This document shows, piece by piece, positions 1 through 4,942 of a stretch of DNA of 5,527 nt; within the stretch, counting starts at the first letter, position 1; every line of letters starts with the position of its first letter. The notes under the pieces were generated by a model. The model did no database searches. It saw only the letters and a list, made by a program, of their open reading frames with translations, and was not told the origin of the DNA. The stretch spans positions 1-5,527 of the forward strand of contig DASZHA010000016.1 in assembly GCA_035938265.1 (NCBI GenBank), in the 5' to 3' direction. The position numbers and the translations under genes are program-made. This DNA comes from DASZHA01 sp035938265 (GTDB taxonomy: Bacteria; Chloroflexota; Dormibacteria; DASZGP01).

Positions 1-1260
1 TTAGCGCTCTCTGTCGGCGCGGACGATTAAGCGCACCGGGCGGTCGTAGAAGAAGTAGTCGTAGGCCCAGTTGATCAGGACCAGCACCCGGCTGCGGAAG
101 GTGACCAGCAGGACCAGGTGAACCAGCAGCCAGGTGACCCAACCGACGAAGCCGCGCAGCGTGAGACCGCGGATGTCGACCACGGCGGCGTTTCGCCCGA
201 TGGTGGCCATGGTGCCGCGGTCGAAGTAGTGGAACGGCTTGGGCTGGCGACCGCGCGCCTCGGCGGCGATGATGCGGGCCACCGCCTTCCCCTGCTGGAG
301 GGCCACGCCGGCCAGCTGCGGTAGCGGCTTGCCCGCGTGCATCGACTCGGCCATGTCACCGATGACGAACACGTCGCGGCGGCCGGGGAGGCGGAGGAAC
401 TCGTCGACCCGCACGCGCCCACCGCGGCCCAGCTCGACCCCGGTCTGGGCGCTGAGGCTGGATGCCTGGATACCAGCGGTCCAGATCACCGTGGCCGCCG
501 GGATGACACGGCCGTCCCGAAGGCGGACCTCCTCGTCGGCGACCTCCTCCACCGGAGCATTGAAGACCAGCTCGATGCGCTTGCGCCGCAGGGTCCTGGC
601 CGCCGTATCCCGCAGGCTGGGCGGAAAGGCGCCAAGGACGTGGTCCACCGCCTCAACCAGGGTGACGCGGACCTCGGCGAGGTCGAGCCGGGGGTAGTCC
701 TTGCGCAGGACCAGGTAGATCAGCTCATGGAAGGCGCCGGCCAGCTCCACGCCGCTGGGGCCGCCGCCGATGATGACGAAGCTGAGGAGCCGGCGCCGGC
801 GCTCAGGGTCCTGGGTCCAGGCCGCCTCCTCGAACGCCTCCAGCACCTGGTTGCGGATCGCCAGCGACTCACCCAGGTCCTTGAGCGCGAAGGCCTTCTC
901 CTCGGCGCTGTGGTTGCCGAAGAAGTTGTTGACGCTGCCCGCCGCCAGGATGAGCTGGTCGAACTCGACCTCGCCCTCCGCGGTGTGGACGCATTTGCGG
1001 TCGAGGTCGATGCGCTCGACCGCACCGACCCGGAAGTCGACGTTGCTCGCGCCGTGGAGCACCCCCCGCACCGGGTAGGCGATCTCCGATGGGTCGAGTA
1101 GGGCGGTCGCGACCTCGTACAGCAGCGGCGTGAAGAGGTGGTAGTTGTGCCGGTCGAGGAGGGTGACGTCAACCGGCGCCCGGCGAAGGCGGCGGGCAGC
1201 GTTCAGCCCACCAAACCCCGCCCCAATGATGACGACCCTTGGTCGCCGCGCCTCTCCCAC
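1..1260 (-). CDS. ndh: Type II NADH:quinone oxidoreductase (NDH-2), complete
   Basis: A 419-residue single-subunit, non-proton-pumping NADH dehydrogenase. The family oxidises NADH with FAD and reduces membrane quinone at the cytoplasmic face of the membrane. An N-terminal FAD-binding Rossmann motif, GAGFGG, lies at residues 13-18. The second, NADH-binding, Rossmann motif is GGGPSG at 165-170. The FAD-contact motif VFVIGD is at 297-302, followed by the LQQGKAVA helix near 321-328, where NDH-2 enzymes contact quinone. A hydrophobic and aromatic C-terminus (about 370-412, rich in W, L, V and Y) fits membrane anchoring. Length is normal for the family. The start is GTG, seven codons before the RVVIIGAGFGG strand, and no other start lies between them. 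There is no usable Shine-Dalgarno sequence; a promoter-like box 6 nt upstream suggests a leaderless mRNA. It follows purE after 36 nt but probably has its own promoter. The TAA stop is at bases 1-3. The family call is firm; other flavin disulfide reductases are much less likely. Confidence 0.95.
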   Translation of the reverse strand: MGEARRPRVVIIGAGFGGLNAARRLRRAPVDVTLLDRHNYHLFTPLLYEVATALLDPSEIAYPVRGVLHGASNVDFRVGAVERIDLDRKCVHTAEGEVEFDQLILAAGSVNNFFGNHSAEEKAFALKDLGESLAIRNQVLEAFEEAAWTQDPERRRRLLSFVIIGGGPSGVELAGAFHELIYLVLRKDYPRLDLAEVRVTLVEAVDHVLGAFPPSLRDTAARTLRRKRIELVFNAPVEEVADEEVRLRDGRVIPAATVIWTAGIQASSLSAQTGVELGRGGRVRVDEFLRLPGRRDVFVIGDMAESMHAGKPLPQLAGVALQQGKAVARIIAAEARGRQPKPFHYFDRGTMATIGRNAAVVDIRGLTLRGFVGWVTWLLVHLVLLVTFRSRVLVLINWAYDYFFYDRPVRLIVRADRER

Positions 1261-1280
1261 CCCTGAAGCTTAGGGAGAGG
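1251..1280. repeat. 8-bp perfect inverted repeat across the ndh start
   Basis: The arms are 1251-1258 (CCTCTCCC on the plus strand) and 1273-1280 (GGGAGAGG), separated by 14 nt. The loop holds most of the candidate ndh -10 box, and one arm includes the last base of the GTG start. In RNA read through from purE, the hairpin would partly hide the start codon; as DNA it could be an operator. There is no U-run on either side, so it is not a standard terminator. An 8-bp match of this kind can occur by chance in a window of this size. Confidence 0.4.
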
Positions 1281-1293
1281 GTGCCGCGGTCAA
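1267..1293 (-). promoter_or_regulatory. Probable leaderless promoter of ndh
   Basis: On the minus strand a -35-like TTGACC (1293-1288) is followed after 15 nt by a -10-like TAAGCT (1272-1267). Six nt later comes the GTG start of ndh, so transcription would begin at or next to the start codon. The only purine-rich run upstream of the GTG (AGGG) abuts it, too close to serve as a Shine-Dalgarno sequence. The 15-nt spacer is shorter than the usual 17, which lowers confidence. The call rests on pattern alone. Confidence 0.5.
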
Positions 1294-1296
1294 ACC

Positions 1297-1767
1297 TCAG
1301 GCCTTGCTGGCGTCCTCGACGAACTTGCGGCGCAGCGATTCGTACGCTTCGGCGACCTCGGGCCGGCTCAGCCCGATGATCTCGGCCGCCAGGTAGGCGG
1401 CGTTCTTGGCCCCGGCCTCGCCCACGGCGACCGTGGCCACCGGCACGCCCGGCGGCATCTGGACGATCGCCAGCAGCGAGTCGAGGCCGTTGAGGTGGCC
1501 GGAGGCGATGGGGACGCCGATCACGGGCAGCGTCGACCAGGCGGCCGCCGCCCCCGGCAGGTGGGCCGCCATACCCGCACCGGCGACGATCACCTTGAGA
1601 CCTCGTTCGCGCGCGGTCCGCGCCCACTCCGCCATCAGCGCCGGGGTCCGGTGCGCCGAGAGCACCCTGATCTCCGACTCGACGCCCAGGTCAGCCAGCG
1701 TGTCGGCGCACTTCTGCATCACCGGAAGGTCTGACTTGCTGCCAACCACGATCCCGACCTCGACCAA
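1297..1767 (-). CDS. purE: 5-(carboxyamino)imidazole ribonucleotide mutase (class I PurE)
   Basis: A complete 156-residue PurE, a cytosolic enzyme of purine synthesis that in class I forms converts N5-CAIR to CAIR. Substrate-binding motifs appear in order: VGSKSD at residues 8-13, SAHRTP at 37-42 (with the family's catalytic histidine, here His39), AGAGMAAHLPG at 62-72, and GLDSLLAIVQMPPGVPV at 94-110. Length matches bacterial class I PurE. The start is TTG, which gives the expected short lead into the first beta strand and lies 6 nt after a strong Shine-Dalgarno sequence. It follows purD by 21 nt, so the two are probably one operon. PurK, which makes N5-CAIR and often sits beside purE, is not the next gene: ndh is. 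PurK may be encoded elsewhere. Confidence 0.96.
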   Translation of the reverse strand: MVEVGIVVGSKSDLPVMQKCADTLADLGVESEIRVLSAHRTPALMAEWARTARERGLKVIVAGAGMAAHLPGAAAAWSTLPVIGVPIASGHLNGLDSLLAIVQMPPGVPVATVAVGEAGAKNAAYLAAEIIGLSRPEVAEAYESLRRKFVEDASKA

Positions 1768-1773
1768 TGCTTG

Positions 1774-1781
1774 CTCCTTCT
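1774..1781 (-). promoter_or_regulatory. Strong Shine-Dalgarno sequence deciding the purE TTG start
   Basis: The minus strand reads AGAAGGAG here, a near-complete match to the anti-Shine-Dalgarno end of 16S rRNA, followed by a 6-nt spacer and TTG. It supports TTG at 1767 as the real purE start and translation from an internal position on a purDE mRNA. Confidence 0.85.
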
Positions 1782-1788
1782 TTTAGGG

Positions 1789-3060
1789 CTAGCTGGTGAC
1801 CGCCAGCTCCTGGGCAGCGATGTCGCTGCGGTAGAAAACGCCGTCAAAGGTTACCCGGGCGGCGTTGTCGTAGGCGCGCTGACGGGCGTCGGCCACGGTG
1901 TCGCCCAGGGCCACGATGGTGAGCACCCGACCCCCGCTGGTGATGTAGCCGTTGGCCGTGTGACGGGTTCCGGCGTGGAACGCCATCACGTTCTCATCGA
2001 GGGTATCGAGGCCCTCGATGGGTAGCCCGGTGTCGTACTTGTCGGGGTAGCCGCGGCTGGCCAGGACCACGCCCGCGGTGGCCAGCGGTCTCCAGCTCAG
2101 AGGCGCGCGGCTGACGTCGCCCTCGGTGCACGCCAGCATCACCTCGACCAGATCGCTGTTGAGCCGGGGGAGGACCACCTGGGCCTCGGGGTCGCCGAAG
2201 CGGGCGTTGAACTCGATCACCATCGGGCCGGCCTCGGTCAGCATCACCTGGGTGTAGAGGCAGCCGCGGTAGGGGGTGCCCCTGGCCGCCAGCTCGGTGA
2301 CCACCAGCTGGGCGCACTCGCGCACGATCCGCTCGGTCATGGCTTCGTCGACATCGGAGGGCGGGCTGTAGGCGCCCATCCCGCCGGTGTTGGGGCCCTG
2401 GTCGCCATCGCCGGCGCGCTTGTAGTCCCGGGCGGGCGCCATGGGGACGGCGCGCTCACCATCGCAGAGGCACATCAGGCTCACCTCAGGGCCCTCCAAC
2501 CGCTGCTCCAGGATGATGCGCGCGCCGGCCGCGCCGAAGGCGCCTTCGACCATGGCCCGGTCCACCGCCTTGAGCGTCTCGGCCACGGTGGTGCAGACCA
2601 CCACGCCCTTGCCGAGCGCCAGCCCGTCGGCCTTGACCACCAACGGCCGGTTGACGCGGCGGATGTAGTCGCGGGCGAGGTTGACGTCGTCGAAGGCGCG
2701 GTAGGCCGGGGTGGGCACCCCCGCCGCCTGCATCACCTCCTTCGCGAACGACTTGCTCGACTCGATCCGGCCGGCGGCAGCCGTAGGCCCGAATACCTGG
2801 CGGCCGGCCTTGCCCAGGTGGTCGGCAACCCCGGCGGCGACGGCGTTATCGGGGCCGATCACGGTCAGGTCGATGTCGTACTCGTGGACCGCCGCCAGCA
2901 CGTCCGCCGGGTCCTGGGGATCGATGGTGATGTGGGTGCCGACCGCCTGGGTGGCTCCGCTCCCCGGCGCCGCCATCACCTTGTCGACGATCGCCGAGCG
3001 CTCGCACATCCATTGCAGGGCGTGCTCGCGGGCGCCAGAGCCGAGGACGAGGACCTTCAC
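1789..3060 (-). CDS. purD: Phosphoribosylamine-glycine ligase (GAR synthetase)
   Basis: A complete 423-residue PurD, which joins 5-phosphoribosylamine to glycine using ATP (second step of purine synthesis, in the cytosol). The N-terminal domain opens with GSGAREHA at residues 7-14. The ATP-grasp domain shows VVKADGLALGKGVVV at 141-155, GPNTGGMGAYSP at 222-233 and the metal/ATP-binding segment FNARFGDPEAQ at 284-294. The C-terminal domain follows, and overall length is typical. The start is GTG at 3060: MKVLVLGSG is where family members usually begin, and no nearby alternative exists. There is no Shine-Dalgarno sequence, but a TACGAT box ends 7 nt before the GTG, which suggests a leaderless transcript. 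The segment at 266-272, GCLYTQV, differs from the GVLYAGL usual in the family, as far as I recall it. purE follows 21 nt downstream, and purD is probably the first gene of that pair. Confidence 0.97.
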   Translation of the reverse strand: MKVLVLGSGAREHALQWMCERSAIVDKVMAAPGSGATQAVGTHITIDPQDPADVLAAVHEYDIDLTVIGPDNAVAAGVADHLGKAGRQVFGPTAAAGRIESSKSFAKEVMQAAGVPTPAYRAFDDVNLARDYIRRVNRPLVVKADGLALGKGVVVCTTVAETLKAVDRAMVEGAFGAAGARIILEQRLEGPEVSLMCLCDGERAVPMAPARDYKRAGDGDQGPNTGGMGAYSPPSDVDEAMTERIVRECAQLVVTELAARGTPYRGCLYTQVMLTEAGPMVIEFNARFGDPEAQVVLPRLNSDLVEVMLACTEGDVSRAPLSWRPLATAGVVLASRGYPDKYDTGLPIEGLDTLDENVMAFHAGTRHTANGYITSGGRVLTIVALGDTVADARQRAYDNAARVTFDGVFYRSDIAAQELAVTS

Positions 3061-3073
3061 AGGGAAAATCGTA
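3061..3073 (-). promoter_or_regulatory. Probable leaderless promoter (-10 box) of purD
   Basis: The minus strand reads TACGAT (3073-3068), a TANNNT -10 element, then 7 nt (TTTCCCT), then the GTG start of purD. The short A+T-rich patch stands out in very G+C-rich surroundings. No -35 element close to TTGACA lies at the usual distance (about GGTCCC at 3096-3091), which leaderless promoters often tolerate. No Shine-Dalgarno sequence precedes the GTG. Confidence 0.55.
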
Positions 3074-3097
3074 GCCGCCAGGGCCGCGGAGGGACCG

Positions 3098-3274
3098 TTA
3101 TTGGCAGTTGAGCTGCCCGGTCTGGCCGCCGGTCACGGCGATGCAGTTCTGCTGCTGGTTGGGATGGCGCATGAATACCAGCACCAACAGGATGATCACG
3201 ATCGCCACCACCACCAGCCCGATGATCGCGAACAACCGGTTCTTGCTGGGGTCCTCGGTGGGGTCCCGGGACGT
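3098..3274 (-). CDS. Small single-pass membrane protein, apparent ACG start, function unknown
   Basis: A 58-codon reading frame that I cannot assign to a known family. It begins with a short charged segment (residues 2-13, SRDPTEDPSKNR), then one strongly hydrophobic helix (14-35, LFAIIGLVVVAIVIILLVLV then FM), then a polar tail rich in Q and N with two cysteines at 44 and 57, ending in TAA. The layout is typical of a small membrane-anchored protein. The codon in the start position is ACG, placed 7 nt after GGGAG and 4 nt after the guaA stop, exactly where an ATG would be expected. No ATG, GTG, TTG or CTG lies in frame between the upstream in-frame stop (3415-3413) and this ACG; the first is TTG at codon 14, inside the hydrophobic stretch. 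It may start at ACG, be a recent start-loss pseudogene, or carry a base error. Expression would probably be coupled to guaA. Membrane orientation is unclear because charge is similar on both sides of the helix. Confidence 0.6.
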   Translation of the reverse strand, partial: TSRDPTEDPSKNRLFAIIGLVVVAIVIILLVLVFMRHPNQQQNCIAVTGGQTGQLNCQ

Positions 3275-3278
3275 GGCC

Positions 3279-4931
3279 CTACTCCCACTCGATGGTGGAG
3301 GGCGGCTTGCTGGAGATGTCGTAGACCACCCGGTTGACCCCGGGGACCTCGTTGACGATGCGGGAGGAGATCGCGCCCAGGACGTCGTACGGCATCTTGG
3401 CCCAGTCCGCGGTCATGCCGTCGTCGCTGGTGACCACCCGGACAGCGACGACGTTGGCATACGTGCGCAGGTCGCCCATAACCCCAACCGACGAGATCGG
3501 CGTCAGGATGGCGAAGCTCTGCCAGACCTCGCGGTAGAGACCGGAGCGCTTGATCTCGTCGATCACGATCCAGTCGGCCGCGCGCAGGGTGTCGAGGCGG
3601 TCCCTGGTCACCTCGCCGATCACCCGGATGGCCAACCCGGGGCCAGGGAAGGGCTGCCTGAAGACCATGTCCTCGGGGAGCCCCAGGGCCAGGCCGACCT
3701 GCCGCACCTCGTCCTTGAAGAGGTAGCGCAGCGGCTCCACCAGCTCGAACTTGAGGTCCTCGGGAAGGCCACCGACGTTGTGGTGGCTCTTGATCTTGTG
3801 GGCGTGGGTGGTGTCGTGCGAGGTTGATTCGATGACGTCGGGATAGAGGGTCCCCTGGGCCAGGAAGGCGGCGTCGTCGAGCTGGCGCGCCTCGTCGGCG
3901 AAGACCTCGATGAACTCCCGGCCGATGATCTTCCGCTTCTCCTCGGGGTCGGTCACCCCGACGAGCGCATCGATGAAGCGGTCGGAGGCGTCGACGTAGC
4001 GAAGGTCGATGTTGAGGCCGCGGCTCATGATATCGATCACCCGCTCGCCCTCCCGCAGCCGGAGCAGGCCGTTGTTGACGAAGACGCAGGTCAGCTGGTC
4101 GCCGATGGCGCGGTGGACCAGGGTTGCGGCGACGGCGGAATCGACACCTCCACTCAGCGCGCAGATCACGCGGCCGCGGCCCACCTTGGCCCGGATCTGG
4201 GCCACCGCCGACTCGATGAAGCTGGCCGGCTCCCAAGAGCCCGAGCACTCGCAGACGTCGTAGAGGAAGTTGCGGATGATCTCCTTGCCCAGCGGCGTGT
4301 GGACGACCTCGGGGTGGAACTGGATGCCAACCCGGCCGCGCTCATCGCCGAAGGCGGCCACCGGCGAGTTGCCGGAGTGGGCCAGGACATGGAAGCCCGG
4401 CGGCGGGGCGCTGATGATGTCGCCGTGACTCATCCACACCGGCATCTGGTTGGGCATCCGCCCAAAGATGCTCTTCTTGTCGTCGACCACCAACGAGGCC
4501 AGCCCATACTCCCGCTTGCTCGATGGCTCAACCCCGCCGCCCAGCTGCTCCGCCATCAGCTGCATGCCGTAGCAGATGCCAAGCACCGGGACGCCGAGGT
4601 CGTAGATCGCGGGGTCGGGGTGGGGAGCGCCCTCCTCGTAGACCGAGGCGGGGCCGCCGCTGAGGATCAAGCCGCGGGGGTTGAGCTCGCGGAGTTGATC
4701 GATGGGCGCCGTGCCCGGCACCAGCTCGCAGTACACCTTGGCCTCGCGCACCCGCCGCGCGATCAGCTGGCTGTACTGGCTGCCGAAGTCGAGGACCAGG
4801 ACCGTCTCGGGCGCCGTCGGGGGGGTCTGGGACGCGACCTGGCCAGGCTCGAGGTTGCCGGGCTCTTCGGTGGTTTCGACCAGGGGCACACTCAGCGGCG
4901 GCGTCGCGTCCTGCACCGCTGACTTGGTCAT
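3279..4931 (-). CDS. guaA: GMP synthase (glutamine-hydrolysing)
   Basis: A complete 550-residue GuaA, which converts XMP to GMP using ATP and ammonia from glutamine, in the cytosol. The class I glutamine amidotransferase domain (about 43-228) has LSGGP at 90-94, the nucleophile elbow GICYGM at 118-123 (Cys120) and the triad partners His206 and Glu208 in FHPEV. The ATP-pyrophosphatase domain has the P-loop SGGVDS at 260-265. Further on are QGTLYPDVIES at 359-369, KSHHNVGGLP at 381-390 and QPFPGPGLAIR at 426-436, followed by the C-terminal dimerisation domain ending KPPSTIEWE. The ATG start is supported by AAAGG (4942-4938) with a 6-nt spacer; this overlaps the TAA of the upstream guaB3-like gene and suggests coupled translation. 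It carries about 42 residues, rich in Pro, Thr and Glu, ahead of the usual beginning (VLVLDFGSQYS). The core is of normal length, and all catalytic residues I can check are present. Confidence 0.98.
   Translation of the reverse strand: MTKSAVQDATPPLSVPLVETTEEPGNLEPGQVASQTPPTAPETVLVLDFGSQYSQLIARRVREAKVYCELVPGTAPIDQLRELNPRGLILSGGPASVYEEGAPHPDPAIYDLGVPVLGICYGMQLMAEQLGGGVEPSSKREYGLASLVVDDKKSIFGRMPNQMPVWMSHGDIISAPPPGFHVLAHSGNSPVAAFGDERGRVGIQFHPEVVHTPLGKEIIRNFLYDVCECSGSWEPASFIESAVAQIRAKVGRGRVICALSGGVDSAVAATLVHRAIGDQLTCVFVNNGLLRLREGERVIDIMSRGLNIDLRYVDASDRFIDALVGVTDPEEKRKIIGREFIEVFADEARQLDDAAFLAQGTLYPDVIESTSHDTTHAHKIKSHHNVGGLPEDLKFELVEPLRYLFKDEVRQVGLALGLPEDMVFRQPFPGPGLAIRVIGEVTRDRLDTLRAADWIVIDEIKRSGLYREVWQSFAILTPISSVGVMGDLRTYANVVAVRVVTSDDGMTADWAKMPYDVLGAISSRIVNEVPGVNRVVYDISSKPPSTIEWE
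3282..3286 (-). promoter_or_regulatory. Shine-Dalgarno sequence before the ACG-start small protein
   Basis: The minus strand reads GGGAG, inside the last codons of guaA, with a 7-nt spacer to the ACG codon at 3274. Its spacing is ideal for that ACG and far too long for the TTG at codon 14, so it favours the ACG position as the ancestral or actual start. Confidence 0.6.
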
Positions 4932-4937
4932 CTGGGG

Positions 4938-4942
4938 CCTTT
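4938..4942 (-). promoter_or_regulatory. Shine-Dalgarno sequence of guaA, overlapping the upstream stop
   Basis: The minus strand reads AAAGG, sharing two bases with the TAA stop of the guaB3-like gene, with 6 nt to the guaA ATG. It decides for the long, N-terminally extended guaA start; the later in-frame GTG codons (residues 6 and 15) have no such site. Confidence 0.65.

Noticed and set aside
337..1101. Long plus-strand open frame (254 codons) opposite ndh
   Set aside because: It lies wholly antisense to a clear NDH-2 gene; high G+C makes long antisense frames common, and the translation shows no recognisable domain.
3061..3097. Possible terminator between the small gene and purD (CCGC...GCGG followed by TTTT)
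   Set aside because: The stem is only 4 bp with a 7-nt loop and the T-run is 4 bases and not adjacent; the A+T patch is better explained by the TACGAT promoter box.
3233..3235. TTG at codon 14 as the start of the small membrane protein
   Set aside because: It has no suitable Shine-Dalgarno sequence at the right distance and would discard the charged head; the GGGAG spacing fits the ACG. It is kept only as a weak alternative.
3108..3827. Plus-strand open frame (239 codons) opposite the small gene and guaA
   Set aside because: It crosses two minus-strand genes, has a biased composition (His/Asp/Gly-rich) and no recognisable domain.
3196..4248. Minus-strand open frame (350 codons) overlapping guaA in another frame
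   Set aside because: Arg/Gly/Pro-rich out-of-frame reading of guaA, without motifs. It is also not the frame of the small membrane protein.
4113..4922. Long plus-strand open frame (269 codons) opposite guaA
   Set aside because: Antisense shadow of guaA: Asp/Arg/Ala-rich low-complexity translation with no known motif.
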